Translations under genes and position numbers: made by a program
The notes under the pieces: model-generated
The model's input: the letters and a program-made list of their open reading frames with translations, nothing else
The model's database searches: none
What the model was told of the DNA's origin: nothing
Assembly: GCF_040459645.1 (NCBI RefSeq)
Contig: NZ_JARVHQ010000001.1
Location: 1,860,001 to 1,924,000 of the forward strand
Direction of reading: 5' to 3'
From: Bacillus cereus group sp. RP43
GTDB lineage: Bacteria; Bacillota; Bacilli; Bacillales; Bacillaceae_G
DNA: 64,000 nt
In this document: positions 17,389 through 26,346 of the stretch, piece after piece
Position numbering within the stretch: position 1 is the first letter of the stretch
Layout of the letters: the number at the start of each line of letters is the position of its first letter

Positions 17389-18282
17389 ATGATTTCAGTT
17401 CAAAATGTTACAAAACAGTTTTCAAATGGAAAAGGCTTGTTTGATATTACATTTGAAGTGAAAGAAGGAGAAGTTTTTGGCTACTTAGGACCAAATGGTG
17501 CTGGGAAATCAACAACGATTCGTAATTTAATGGGATTTATAAAACCGACGGCTGGTAAAGCGACAATTTTCGGATTAGATTGTTGGGAAGATGCTGCGAA
17601 AATTCAAAGAGAAGTTGGTTATTTACCAGGAGAAATTTCTTTTATTGAAGGAATGAACGGATTAGATTTTTTAAAGTTGATGCAAGGAATGCGTGGGCTA
17701 AAGGAAACGAAGAGACGTGATGACTTGATAGAGCGTCTGCAATTCGATGTGAAAACACCAATTCGAAAAATGTCTAAAGGAATGAAACAAAAAGTAGGGA
17801 TTGTTGCTGCATTTATGCATGATCCAGAAGTACTAATTTTAGATGAACCGACATCAGGACTCGATCCACTTATGCAGCAACTATTTATAGATTTAATATT
17901 AGAAGAAAAGCAAAGAGGAAAAACGATTCTTATGTCGTCGCATATTTTCACTGAAATTGAGAGAACTTGTGACAGAGTGGCTATTATTAAAGATGGTTGC
18001 CTTGTAACAGTTGAAAACATTCATGATTTACAAGGTATGAGAAGACAGGTGATAGATGTAACTGTATCATTTCAAGAAGAAATCGAGTCTCTTAAACAAT
18101 GTGATTTGCAATTTGAAGGAGTGAAAGGTAGAGAGGCGTCAATTATTGTGCAAGGAAACTATCAAACTGTTTTACAAATACTTTCAAACTATAATGTAAC
18201 GGCACTTCAAACGAGAGCGACGGATTTAGAACATTTATTTATGCATTATTACGAGAAGAAAGAAGGGGTAAAGCATGAATAA
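17389..18282 (+). CDS. ABC transporter ATP-binding protein (ABC-2 exporter)
   Basis: A 297-aa ABC ATPase. Walker A GPNGAGKST (residues 34-42), the signature region RKMSKGMKQKVG, Walker B VLILDEPTSGLDP and the switch His (MSSHIF) are all intact. The ~80-residue C-terminal extension is typical of drug/antibiotic and Na+ exporters. The start ATG follows GAGGTGAG. It overlaps the permease gene by 8 bp. With the divergent TetR gene and the paired operators it forms a repressor-controlled efflux module, probably for a toxic hydrophobic compound (inference). Confidence 0.92.
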   Translation: MISVQNVTKQFSNGKGLFDITFEVKEGEVFGYLGPNGAGKSTTIRNLMGFIKPTAGKATIFGLDCWEDAAKIQREVGYLPGEISFIEGMNGLDFLKLMQGMRGLKETKRRDDLIERLQFDVKTPIRKMSKGMKQKVGIVAAFMHDPEVLILDEPTSGLDPLMQQLFIDLILEEKQRGKTILMSSHIFTEIERTCDRVAIIKDGCLVTVENIHDLQGMRRQVIDVTVSFQEEIESLKQCDLQFEGVKGREASIIVQGNYQTVLQILSNYNVTALQTRATDLEHLFMHYYEKKEGVKHE

Positions 18283-19081
18283 ACAACTATTTTTAGCTAG
18301 TTTGAAAGAAACTCAAAAAAGTATATTGAGCTATGCTACTGGTGCAGCTCTTTATTTATGGTTATTAATTTGGATATTCCCATCGATGGTTTCAGCGAAA
18401 GGGTTAAATGAATTAATAAGTGCCATGCCTGATAGTGTAAAAAAAATCGTTGGAATGGAAAGTCCGATTCAAAATGTAATGGATTTTTTAGCTGGTGAAT
18501 ATTATAGTCTATTGTTTATTATCGTTTTAACAATTTTTTGTGTCACGGTTGCAACGCATTTAATTGCTCGTCATGTAGATAAAGGGGCGATGGCATATTT
18601 ATTAGCAACACCTGTATCAAGGGTACAAATTGCAATTACACAAGCTGCTGTTCTCATATTGGGGCTACTAATAATTGTAATTGTTACTTATGTAGCTGGT
18701 ATATTAGGTGCAGAATGGTTTTTAAAAGATAATAACTTAAATCGAGAATTATTTTTGAAAATAAACATAGTCGGAGGGCTTATATTTTTAGTAGTTAGTG
18801 CCTATTCATTTTTCTTTTCCTGTATATGTAATGATGAAAGAAAGGCACTTAGCTACTCAGCAAGTTTAACAATCTTATTTTTCGTATTAGATATGGTAGG
18901 GAAATTAAGTGATAAGTTAGAGTGGATGAGAAATATATCCTTGTTTACATTGTTTCGTCCGAAAGAAATTGCTGAAGGAACATATAATATATGGCCAGTA
19001 AGCGTAGGCTTAACTGCTGGAGCGCTTTGTATCTTCATAGTAGCAATTGTAGTGTTTAGGAAGAGGGATTTACCGTTGTAA
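18275..19081 (+). CDS. ABC-2 type permease
   Basis: A 268-aa membrane protein with about six hydrophobic segments (first at about 19-38, last at 245-262), including a charged loop with MPDSVKKIVGMESP, which is characteristic of ABC-2 permeases of the YfiM/NatB-like kind. It forms the membrane channel for the ATPase encoded upstream; the 8-bp overlap implies coupled translation. A terminator follows within 10 nt of the stop codon. The transported substrate cannot be told from sequence. Confidence 0.87.
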   Translation: MNKQLFLASLKETQKSILSYATGAALYLWLLIWIFPSMVSAKGLNELISAMPDSVKKIVGMESPIQNVMDFLAGEYYSLLFIIVLTIFCVTVATHLIARHVDKGAMAYLLATPVSRVQIAITQAAVLILGLLIIVIVTYVAGILGAEWFLKDNNLNRELFLKINIVGGLIFLVVSAYSFFFSCICNDERKALSYSASLTILFFVLDMVGKLSDKLEWMRNISLFTLFRPKEIAEGTYNIWPVSVGLTAGALCIFIVAIVVFRKRDLPL

Positions 19082-19087
19082 AGTAGA

Positions 19088-19115
19088 AAGTCCACTTAAT
19101 TAGTGGGCTTTTTTT
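19088..19115 (+). terminator. Terminator of the ABC exporter operon
   Basis: Stem AAGTCCACT / AGTGGGCTT (one G-U pair) and T7. Confidence 0.7.
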
Positions 19116-19131
19116 GATGAGGAGGAAACTA

Positions 19132-19509
19132 GTGAATCATTTATTTCCGATTAAGCTATACGTACATGATATTGAAAAATCAGTATTGTTTTATGAAACA
19201 ATACTTGGATTAAATTTGTATAAAAGAAGTGAGCATATAGTACGTTTTAATCATGAGTGTTTTTCCCTATTACTAGCTAGCGATTCGACATTGAATGAAA
19301 ACCATTATTTTTACAATCAAAAAGAAATGAAAGGAAATGGCTTTGAACTAATTATCGTTGTCGATCAGATTGAAGAAGTATATGAACGTTGTAAAGAGAA
19401 GCGATGCAGAATACAAGAAGAGATTCAAATTTATCCATGGGAGATGAGGGGATTTAAAGTTGTGGATCCAGATGGATATTTCCTTAGGGTTACGTCTAAG
19501 GAAAGGTAA
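19132..19509 (+). CDS. VOC-family (glyoxalase/bleomycin-resistance fold) protein
   Basis: A 125-aa single VOC domain (MNHLFPIKLYVHDIEKSVLFYETILGL ... VVDPDGYFLRVT, given here by its ends). The usual metal-ligand positions are only partly recognisable, so enzymatic or binding activity is unknown. The frame is open from upstream TTG/ATG codons, but GAGGAGGA lies 5 nt before the GTG at 19132, which also gives the family start. It lies between two terminators and is monocistronic. Confidence 0.8.
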   Translation: MNHLFPIKLYVHDIEKSVLFYETILGLNLYKRSEHIVRFNHECFSLLLASDSTLNENHYFYNQKEMKGNGFELIIVVDQIEEVYERCKEKRCRIQEEIQIYPWEMRGFKVVDPDGYFLRVTSKER

Positions 19510-19533
19510 ACATGAAGAATGTTTACCTTTTTT
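19502..19533 (+). terminator. Terminator after the VOC gene
   Basis: Perfect stem AAAGGTAAACAT / ATGTTTACCTTT, 5-nt loop, T-run. The stop codon (TAA) lies inside the left arm. Confidence 0.8.
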
Positions 19534-19553
19534 GTGAAAATATTCAAAAAAAA

Positions 19554-19579
19554 TGAACCTTTTTCTAGGCTACTCCGTC
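19554..19579 (+). promoter_or_regulatory. ECF sigma-factor promoter of the sigma/anti-sigma/LCP operon
   Basis: TGAACC (19554-19559), exactly 16 nt, then CGTC (19576-19579). This fits Bacillus ECF promoters (TGAAAC-N16-CGTC, as for SigM/SigV-type factors). It lies about 50 bp upstream of the sigma-factor gene, which points to autoregulation. Confidence 0.7.
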
Positions 19580-19630
19580 TAATACATGTAAAGTTAAATT
19601 TGAAGTGAGGATGAAACAGGAGGAGCAATT

Positions 19631-20164
19631 GTGAAAGTAATCCCTTTATATAAAATGATTGTAAAAGATGAAACAGATGTTTCCTTAGCGAAAAAGGGTA
19701 ATCATGAGGCGTTCATGGCGCTTATACATACAGAAAAAGTGAAGATGTATCGCATTGCGAAGGCGATGTTACGTGATGAGACGAATATAGAGGATGCGAT
19801 GCAGGCAACAATTTTAAAAGCTTATGAAAATATAAAAAAACTGAAAAAGGAAGAGTTTTTTCAAACTTGGCTAATTAGAATTTTAATAAATGAGTGTAAC
19901 AATATAATTCGCTCTTATAAAAAAGTAATTGTAATTGAGGATCATGATAGTAATATGGTGGCGTTCGATCGATATGAAGATATTGATCTTTGTAATGCTA
20001 TTCAGTCTTTAACGGAAGAACTAAGAGCTGTAACTGTACTTTATTATTATGAAGATATGAATCAAGAAAGTATTGCAACGCTTTTAGAAATTCCAAAAGG
20101 AACGGTTAAATCAAGATTGTCACGTGCAAGGGAGCAATTAGAAGAGCGATTAAAGATGGAGTAG
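19631..20164 (+). CDS. ECF-subfamily RNA polymerase sigma factor
   Basis: A 177-aa sigma-70 family factor with region 2 (about residues 25-95, including EDAMQATILKAYENI) and region 4 (about 115-175, with NQESIATLLEIPKGTVKSRLSRARE as the -35-binding helix-turn-helix). There are no regions 1 or 3, as in ECF factors. The GTG start follows CAGGAGGAGC. It is followed after 12 nt by a single-pass membrane protein that is its likely anti-sigma factor, and then by an LCP cell-wall protein. An ECF promoter just upstream suggests it transcribes its own operon. Cell-envelope stress is the likely signal (inference). Confidence 0.9.
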   Translation: MKVIPLYKMIVKDETDVSLAKKGNHEAFMALIHTEKVKMYRIAKAMLRDETNIEDAMQATILKAYENIKKLKKEEFFQTWLIRILINECNNIIRSYKKVIVIEDHDSNMVAFDRYEDIDLCNAIQSLTEELRAVTVLYYYEDMNQESIATLLEIPKGTVKSRLSRAREQLEERLKME

Positions 20165-20176
20165 GAGGTGGTTAAA

Positions 20177-21175
20177 ATGGATAAAGAAAAATCATTTGAT
20201 GAAAAATTAAAAAAGAGAATAGAAAAGGATAATACCGTATTGCCACAGGCACTAAACGAAAAAATTAATGATACACTTCGTAATCTTCCTGTAAAAAGAA
20301 AGAGTTATAGAGTACATATGATGTTTATTAGTGCCGCTGTTCTAACACTGTCAATTGTATCTATGTCTGAGTTTTCTATACAGAGCTTTGCACAAAATGG
20401 AGGGATGTTTAATTACGTAAAGAAGAATGCGTTTTTTGATTATGAGAATGAAGAAGAAATAAAGTCGAACGTCAATTATCCAGATAAGGAAAAGATTCAT
20501 CAAAAGATGCTTGATTCAATTGATCATTTCCAAAATGTTTCAGGGCAATTCGAAGAATATTCTAGCTCTACAAGAATTGCTACAACATATAAATATGCGA
20601 TTGATACGGAGAAACAAAGTGGTATTTCATCTAAAGAAGACAAACTATCGAAAAAAAGCACGATTATTTATAGCGAGGACGGAAAAAAAGAGTTTAATGA
20701 TAAGAATAATACGTATAAAGAGACGAGATGGAGCCCAAAAGAAAGAAATAATGAACTATTAAAATTAAGCCCTAAGGAAAGGTTGTTGAGAAAATCAGGT
20801 GAGAAGAAACGGTATGATGACGAATATGTGGGATTCGCTAAGTACAGTATTCAATCAGAATTTGATGATCTATTAATTCGATATAAAGATTGGAGTTATA
20901 AAGAAACGAAGTATCTTGGACTCGATTGCTACAAAATAGAAGGGGTAATAAACATAGAAATGCCTGTAAGTACATCTGAAGATTTGAGAGGGAAATTTGA
21001 AATGGTTGTAGATAAAAATACGGGGATTATGTTGAAGTTCCTTAGTTTCCATGAAGGTATGATTCAATATTCGATTACGACTGAATGGATACAAATAAAC
21101 AAAGGATTGAAAGAGAATGTATTTCAAAAGGATAGCACTAATTATGAAAAATTGAAAAACATATTAGATGAATAG
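20177..21175 (+). CDS. Probable membrane anti-sigma factor
   Basis: A 332-aa protein with a short charged cytoplasmic N terminus (1-46), one transmembrane segment (about 47-68) and a ~260-residue outside domain. The N terminus (FDEKLKKRIEKDNTVLPQALNEKI) resembles those of ECF anti-sigma factors that bind the sigma factor in the cytoplasm; there is no HxxxCxxC zinc motif. The outer domain has a fold-like pattern similar to outer-membrane lipoprotein-sorting/RseB-type sensors (WIQINKGLKENVFQ near the end). The frame is open from GTG 20168, but the GGAGGTGG site favours ATG 20177. Function is inferred from position after the sigma gene. Confidence 0.72.
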   Translation: MDKEKSFDEKLKKRIEKDNTVLPQALNEKINDTLRNLPVKRKSYRVHMMFISAAVLTLSIVSMSEFSIQSFAQNGGMFNYVKKNAFFDYENEEEIKSNVNYPDKEKIHQKMLDSIDHFQNVSGQFEEYSSSTRIATTYKYAIDTEKQSGISSKEDKLSKKSTIIYSEDGKKEFNDKNNTYKETRWSPKERNNELLKLSPKERLLRKSGEKKRYDDEYVGFAKYSIQSEFDDLLIRYKDWSYKETKYLGLDCYKIEGVINIEMPVSTSEDLRGKFEMVVDKNTGIMLKFLSFHEGMIQYSITTEWIQINKGLKENVFQKDSTNYEKLKNILDE

Positions 21176-21192
21176 AAAACGGAGGGAACTAT

Positions 21193-22230
21193 ATGGAGAA
21201 TACCTCTCCTTCAAGAGAAAAGAAAAATAAACGAAAATATAAAAAGACAACGATAATAAGTGTATTGTTAGGAGTATTACTATTTGGCGGAGTTGGTTAT
21301 GGTGCTTATGTATATATGAAAACTTCTAATCTCGTACAAAAATCTAATTTGAACTTATCGCGTGGTGAAAAATCAAATTTACGTGAGAAAGCTGTAAAGC
21401 CAATTGCAAACAACGTTTCAATGTTAATTATGGGAATTGATGAAAATCAAGAACGGCAAAAGGGGTATAATGGTGCATTTCATACGGATGCATTATTATT
21501 AGCTACGTTTAATAAAGAAGATAAGACAGTGAAGTTAACCAGTATACCACGAGATACATATACATATGTTCCAATCGAAAAGAAAAAAGATAAAATAACA
21601 CACGCATATGGAAGTGGTTTCGTTAAAAACGGAAAAGATGGAGGACCACAAGCTTCTGTTGAGGCAGTAGAAAAGTTACTGCAAGTACCGGTAGATTATT
21701 TTGTGAAATTTAATTTTGGTTCATTTATTAAAATTGTTGATGGGCTCGATGGTGTTGAGGTAGATGTCCCGGTTGAATTTACTGAACAAAATAGTAAAGA
21801 TGAACCTGATACGATTCACTTGAAAAAAGGGGTTCAAAAATTAACGGGAGAAGAAGCACTTGCTTTGGCGAGAACTCGTCATATTGATAGTGATGCAATG
21901 AGGGGACAGCGCCAACAACTTGTTATTGAGGCGATTTTAAGTAAATTAAAAAGTGTAGGGTCTATTACAAAACTGGAGAAAATGGTTGAGGCCGTCGATG
22001 GTGATTTTAAAACAAATTTAGCATTGGATGATATTTTATCTTTTTATAAATATGGTTTAGATTGTTCAGTTGAGAAGATTCAGCTAAATGGTGATGATTT
22101 ATATTTACCAAATGGCCCAAATGGACAGCGTGTATATTATTATAATCCTAATAAAAAAGACTTACAAAATTTGAGTAATACACTCAGAACACATCTTGGA
22201 TTAAGTGAGAAGCAAATTGAGGAAAACTAA
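21193..22230 (+). CDS. LytR-CpsA-Psr (LCP) family cell-wall glycopolymer transferase
   Basis: A 345-aa protein with a basic cytoplasmic N terminus, one transmembrane helix (about residues 20-40) and an extracellular LCP domain. The LCP motifs are visible: NVSMLIMGIDEN, the FHTDALLLATFN...SIPRDTYTYVP region with catalytic Asp and Arg, and ALARTRHIDSDAMRGQRQQ. LCP enzymes attach teichoic acids or other glycopolymers to peptidoglycan. It lies 17 nt after the anti-sigma gene with ribosome-binding site GGAGGGAAC, so it is part of the ECF operon and probably an output of the envelope-stress response. Confidence 0.92.
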   Translation: MENTSPSREKKNKRKYKKTTIISVLLGVLLFGGVGYGAYVYMKTSNLVQKSNLNLSRGEKSNLREKAVKPIANNVSMLIMGIDENQERQKGYNGAFHTDALLLATFNKEDKTVKLTSIPRDTYTYVPIEKKKDKITHAYGSGFVKNGKDGGPQASVEAVEKLLQVPVDYFVKFNFGSFIKIVDGLDGVEVDVPVEFTEQNSKDEPDTIHLKKGVQKLTGEEALALARTRHIDSDAMRGQRQQLVIEAILSKLKSVGSITKLEKMVEAVDGDFKTNLALDDILSFYKYGLDCSVEKIQLNGDDLYLPNGPNGQRVYYYNPNKKDLQNLSNTLRTHLGLSEKQIEEN

Positions 22231-22260
22231 AGCAGATGTTATATCTGCTTTTTTGTTTTT
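22230..22260 (+). terminator. Terminator of the sigma/LCP operon
   Basis: Stem AAGCAGAT / ATCTGCTT, 5-nt loop, T-rich tail. Confidence 0.7.
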
Positions 22261-22450
22261 GTAGGAAAAAGATTTCTGAAATATACATTATTTATTAACG
22301 ATAATCTACAGTCTGTTTATTAGAAAACATAATTAACACTATTAAATTAGTGTATATGTAACGATAAAAAACGATATTAAAAAACTATATGGAATTTTTA
22401 TGAATATTACTGTAAGAAAATAATTTTTTAAAAATTATTAATAATAATAC

Positions 22451-22478
22451 TTTACAAATTTTAAAAAATTAGTAGAAT
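22451..22478 (+). promoter_or_regulatory. SigA-type promoter of oppA-1
   Basis: TTTACA (22451-22456), 16-nt spacer, TAGAAT (22473-22478). The same hexamers and spacing recur upstream of oppA-2 and oppA-3. Confidence 0.65.
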
Positions 22479-22522
22479 AAGAAGTAGTAAGAATCGTCTG
22501 ATAAATATATAAAGAAAAACAG

Positions 22523-22537
22523 AATTATCAGAAAATT
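22523..22537 (+). promoter_or_regulatory. CodY-box-like site in the oppA-1 leader
   Basis: AATTATCAGAAAATT agrees at 14 of 15 positions with the CodY consensus AATTTTCWGAAAATT. It lies downstream of the promoter, where a bound repressor would block elongation. Confidence 0.65.
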
Positions 22538-22577
22538 CTTAAATAGATATCGTTTAGAATTAGGGAGGGTACAGAAA

Positions 22578-24275
22578 ATGAAAAAGAAAAAAATGAAAAA
22601 ACTAACAGCAGTTGTAGTACCGGTTTTAGCAATGAGCATGGCATTAACAGCATGTTCTACATCAGGCGGGGATAAAAAGACAAGCACAAACTCAAGTGGA
22701 GATAGCAAGTCAGGGGAAAAATTAGCGGCAAAACAAGTATTGAATCGAACAGTAAACCAAGAGATTCCAACGATGGATTCTTCTAAATCAACAGATACAG
22801 TATCTTCACAAATGCTAGGGAATACGATGGAAGGATTATATCGTCTTGATAAAGATAATAAGCCTATTCCAGCTGCAGCAGAATCTAGCACGAAAAGTGA
22901 AGATGGTAAAAAATATACATTTAAACTACGTAAAGATGCAAAATGGTCAAATGGAGATCCAGTAACGGCGAAAGATTTCGTATATGCTTGGCAACGTCTA
23001 TTAGATCCAAAAACAGCTGCGGAGTACGCATTTATTGCATTCCCAATTAAAAATGCAGAAGTGGTTAATAAAGGAGAAAAACCTGTAGCTGAATTAGGAG
23101 TGAAAGCGGTAGATGATCTTACGCTTGAAGTTGAATTAGAGCAAGCGGTACCGTACTTCTTAAATTTAGTAGCATTCCCATCGTACTACCCATTAAATGA
23201 AAAATTCGTAAAAGAAAAAGGAGAGAAGTTCGGTATAGAGTCTGATACAACAGTTTATAATGGACCGTTCGTTCTTAAAGATTGGAAGCATGAACAAGGA
23301 TGGCAATTAAAGAAAAATGATCAATATTGGGATAAAAAGACTGTAAAACTTGAAGAAGTTAACTTCAGTGTTGTTAAAGAGCCAGCAACTCTTATTAATT
23401 TATATGATAGCGGACAAGTTGATTTCGCTTTATTAAATGGAGAGTTCGTTGATAAATATAGAAGTAAGAAAGATGAATTTGGCACATATTCACAAGTAAG
23501 TACGTACTTCATTCGTATGAACCAAAAACGTGCTGGACAAGACACACCATTAAAGAGCAAAAAATTGCGTGAAGCAATTGCACTATCAATTGATAAAAAG
23601 AATTTAGCAAATGTAATTTTAAATGATGGATCAAAAGAAGCTGATTTCTTAGTACCAAAAGGATTAGCGACTGGACCAGACGGTAAAGACTTCCAAGAAA
23701 CGTTTAAAAACGGCTTGAAACCAGATGCTAAAAAAGCTGCAGCAGCTTGGGAAGAAGCGAAAAAAGAGCTTGGCAAAGATCAAGTTACAATTGAATTCTT
23801 AAACTATGATACTGGTAATGCGAAAAAAGTTGGAGAATATGTAAAAGATCAAATCGAGAAAAACTTAAAAGGTGTAACAGTTAACATTAAACTTCAACCA
23901 TTTAAGCAAAAACTAAAATTAGAATCTGAGCAACAATATGATATTTCATACGGTGGTTGGAATCCGGATTATGCAGATCCAATGACATTCTTAGATATGT
24001 TTGAGTCTGGACATTCTCATAACCAAATGAGCTTCTCTGATCCTAAATATGATGAAATGGTGAAGAAGGCTGGTACTGAATTAATGGGTGATGCGAAAAA
24101 ACGTTGGGAAGAGTTAGGGAAAGCTGAAAAAACATTACTTGAAGAAGATGTAGCGATTGTACCTTTATACCAACGTGGAGATTCTTATGTTTTACAACCA
24201 AGTGTAAAAGGTGTAGTAAAACATAATATCAGTCCAGAATTTAGCTTTAAGTGGGCATACGTGACTGAAAAATAA
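22578..24275 (+). CDS. oppA: Oligopeptide ABC transporter substrate-binding lipoprotein (OppA paralog 1)
   Basis: A 565-aa extracytoplasmic solute-binding protein of family SBP_bac_5. The signal peptide ends in the lipobox LTAC with acylated Cys26. Typical OppA motifs follow: NTMEGLYRLDKDNKPIPAAAE (a 21-residue stretch that can be cited by its ends NTME...AAAE), KWSNGDPVTAKDFVYAW and NGPFVLKDWKHEQGW. It would deliver oligopeptides to an Opp permease. No permease or ATPase genes are nearby, so it must use a system encoded elsewhere. It is the first of three tandem paralogs and is closest in sequence to the second. Confidence 0.92.
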   Translation: MKKKKMKKLTAVVVPVLAMSMALTACSTSGGDKKTSTNSSGDSKSGEKLAAKQVLNRTVNQEIPTMDSSKSTDTVSSQMLGNTMEGLYRLDKDNKPIPAAAESSTKSEDGKKYTFKLRKDAKWSNGDPVTAKDFVYAWQRLLDPKTAAEYAFIAFPIKNAEVVNKGEKPVAELGVKAVDDLTLEVELEQAVPYFLNLVAFPSYYPLNEKFVKEKGEKFGIESDTTVYNGPFVLKDWKHEQGWQLKKNDQYWDKKTVKLEEVNFSVVKEPATLINLYDSGQVDFALLNGEFVDKYRSKKDEFGTYSQVSTYFIRMNQKRAGQDTPLKSKKLREAIALSIDKKNLANVILNDGSKEADFLVPKGLATGPDGKDFQETFKNGLKPDAKKAAAAWEEAKKELGKDQVTIEFLNYDTGNAKKVGEYVKDQIEKNLKGVTVNIKLQPFKQKLKLESEQQYDISYGGWNPDYADPMTFLDMFESGHSHNQMSFSDPKYDEMVKKAGTELMGDAKKRWEELGKAEKTLLEEDVAIVPLYQRGDSYVLQPSVKGVVKHNISPEFSFKWAYVTEK

Positions 24276-24284
24276 TAGAGTTGA

Positions 24285-24328
24285 AAAAGCATTTCAAAGT
24301 AGCCCTGCTACTTTTGAAATGCTTTTTT
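24285..24328 (+). terminator. Terminator after oppA-1
   Basis: A long stem AAAAGCATTTCAAA-GTAGC / GCTACTTTTGAAATGCTTTT with one bulged base and T7. Its lower half matches the terminator after oppA-2, a trace of tandem duplication. Confidence 0.8.
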
Positions 24329-24463
24329 TAGTGAGCTTAAAATACTAATTTTTAGTGCAGTTAAATAGAGAAGAATAAGGCGTATAGTACGTACATATAG
24401 TAGATGGGGGATAAATCATACTAAATTACGAAGATTAAAATCAGAATATTTAAAATAAAACTA

Positions 24464-24491
24464 TTTACAAATGTAGAAAAAAGAGTAGAAT
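24464..24491 (+). promoter_or_regulatory. SigA-type promoter of oppA-2
   Basis: TTTACA (24464-24469), 16-nt spacer, TAGAAT (24486-24491), the same as for the other two oppA genes. Confidence 0.65.
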
Positions 24492-24503
24492 AACATTAGT
24501 TAT

Positions 24504-24518
24504 AATTTTCTGAAAAGT
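24504..24518 (+). promoter_or_regulatory. CodY-box-like site at the oppA-2 transcription start
   Basis: AATTTTCTGAAAAGT matches the 15-nt CodY consensus at 14 positions. It begins 13 nt after the -10 box, so it would cover the start of transcription. Confidence 0.7.
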
Positions 24519-24581
24519 AAATCATTAACAAAGAGTCTCTCAAGGGTTGATAATGTACATATAATTAGGGAGGGTATAAAA

Positions 24582-26297
24582 ATGAAGAGAAAAAAGATGA
24601 AAAAGTTAACAGCGGTTGTAGTGCCGGTTTTAGCGATGAGTGTTGCATTGACAGCATGCTCTGGGTCAGGTGGGGAAAAGAAGACGACCACTACATCTAA
24701 TAGTGGGGAAGAAAAAAAATCTGATATTAAATATGCAGCGAAGCAAGTATTAAATCGTACGGAAAACCAAGAGATTCCGACGATGGACACTTCTAAATCT
24801 ACTGATACATTAGGGGCACAAATTTTAGGGAACACGATGGAAGGGTTATACCGTCTTGATAAAGATAATAAGCCTATTCCGGCTGCTGCAGAATCTAGTA
24901 CGAAAAGCGAAGATGGCAAAAAATATACGTTTAAACTGCGTAAAGATGCGAAATGGTCAAATGGAGATCCTGTAACAGCAAAAGATTTCGTGTTCGGATG
25001 GCAGCGCTTACTTGATAAAAACACAGCTGCAGAATATGCATTTATTGCTTACTATATAAAAAATGCAGAAGCGATTAATAAAGGAGAAAAACCTGCAACT
25101 GAATTAGGAGCGAAGGCGGTAGATGATTACACGCTAGAAGTAGAATTAGAAAAACCGGTACCGTACTTCTTAAATTTACTAGCATTCCCGTCATACTATC
25201 CTTTAAATGAAAAGTTCGTAAAAGAAAAAGGAGATAAGTTTGGTTTAGAAGCAGATACAACGGTGTATAACGGGCCATTCGTTATGTCTTCATGGAAACA
25301 TGAACAAGGATGGCAGTTGAAGAAAAATGATAAATATTGGGATAATAAGACTGTGAAATTAGAAGAAATTAATTATAGTGTAGTAAAAGAAGTTGCTACG
25401 AAAGTAAATTTATATGATACAGGATCAATTGATTTCACACTACTATCAGGAGAGTTTGTAGATAAATATAAATCGAATAAAGATGAATACGGTGAGTATG
25501 CAGAATCAAGTACATTCTTCTTACGTTTAAATCAAAAGCGTAACGGACAAGATACACCGTTAAAGAGTAAAAAACTTCGTGAAGCAATTGCATTATCAGT
25601 TGATAAAAAAGGTTTAGCAAATGTTATTTTAAATAATGGATCAAAAGCAACAGATCAATTGGTTCCAAAAGGGCTTGCGACAGGACCTGACGGTAAAGAT
25701 TACCAAGACACGTTTAAAAATGGTCTGAAACAAGATACAAAAAAAGCAGCAGCTGCATGGGAAGAAGCGAAAAAGGAACTTGGAAAAGATCAAGTTACAA
25801 TTGAATTACTAAGCTATGATGATGGAACTGCGAAAAAGATTGCTGATTATGTTAAAGATCAAATTGAGAAAAATTTAAAAGGTGTAACGATTAATACGAA
25901 AATTCAGCCGTTCAAACAAAAATTAAAATTAGAGTCAGCGCAAGATTATGAAATCTCTTATGCAGGCTGGAGCCCAGATTATGCGGATCCAATGACATTT
26001 ATTGATATGTTTGAATCGAAGAGCCCATATAACCAAATGAGTTATTCGAATCCAAAATACGATGAAATGGTACAAAAAGCAGGTAATGAATTACTGTCTG
26101 ATCCGAAGAAACGTTGGGAAGCGTTAGGGAAAGCAGAAAAATTATTCCTTGAAGAAGATGCTGGATTAGTACCTTTATATCAAACAGGAAGATCATATGT
26201 GATGAAGCCGAATGTAAAAGGAATTGTAAAACACAACATCAGTCCAGAATATAGCTTTAAGTGGGCGTATGTAACTGAGGATGGCGGAAAGAAATAA
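24582..26297 (+). CDS. oppA: Oligopeptide ABC transporter substrate-binding lipoprotein (OppA paralog 2)
   Basis: A 571-aa SBP_bac_5 lipoprotein with lipobox LTAC and acylated Cys26. It is very similar to paralog 1 along its whole length, for example in SSTKSEDGKKYTFKLRKDAK and WSNGDPVTAKDFV, and differs mainly in the linker after the lipid anchor and in parts of the binding lobes. The tandem arrangement with matching leader and terminator points to a fairly recent duplication. Its peptide specificity is unknown. The ribosome-binding site is TTAGGGAGGG, as in paralog 1. Confidence 0.92.
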   Translation: MKRKKMKKLTAVVVPVLAMSVALTACSGSGGEKKTTTTSNSGEEKKSDIKYAAKQVLNRTENQEIPTMDTSKSTDTLGAQILGNTMEGLYRLDKDNKPIPAAAESSTKSEDGKKYTFKLRKDAKWSNGDPVTAKDFVFGWQRLLDKNTAAEYAFIAYYIKNAEAINKGEKPATELGAKAVDDYTLEVELEKPVPYFLNLLAFPSYYPLNEKFVKEKGDKFGLEADTTVYNGPFVMSSWKHEQGWQLKKNDKYWDNKTVKLEEINYSVVKEVATKVNLYDTGSIDFTLLSGEFVDKYKSNKDEYGEYAESSTFFLRLNQKRNGQDTPLKSKKLREAIALSVDKKGLANVILNNGSKATDQLVPKGLATGPDGKDYQDTFKNGLKQDTKKAAAAWEEAKKELGKDQVTIELLSYDDGTAKKIADYVKDQIEKNLKGVTINTKIQPFKQKLKLESAQDYEISYAGWSPDYADPMTFIDMFESKSPYNQMSYSNPKYDEMVQKAGNELLSDPKKRWEALGKAEKLFLEEDAGLVPLYQTGRSYVMKPNVKGIVKHNISPEYSFKWAYVTEDGGKK

Positions 26298-26301
26298 CAT
26301 G

Positions 26302-26346
26302 AAAGCATTTCAAAAGTGGCTAATATGCTTTTGAAATGCTTTTTTT
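26302..26346 (+). terminator. Terminator after oppA-2
   Basis: Stem AAAGCATTTCAAAAG / CTTTTGAAATGCTTT with a T-run; related in sequence to the oppA-1 terminator. Confidence 0.8.

Larger units (their letters stand above)
22231..22577 (+). other. Intergenic region upstream of oppA-1
   Basis: Very AT-rich. It holds the LCP terminator, then the oppA-1 promoter (22451-22478), a weak CodY-like site at 22492-22506 and a strong one at 22523-22537. No open frame of interest was seen. Confidence 0.6.
24329..24581 (+). other. Intergenic region upstream of oppA-2
   Basis: Contains an element near 24398-24420 (ACATATAGTAGATGGGGGAT) that recurs upstream of oppA-3 but not oppA-1, then the promoter and CodY-like site of oppA-2. 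No gene was seen. Confidence 0.55.

Noticed and set aside
20511..20762. Second open frame inside the anti-sigma gene
   Set aside because: It lies out of frame within a well-supported gene and has no ribosome-binding site or recognisable protein features.
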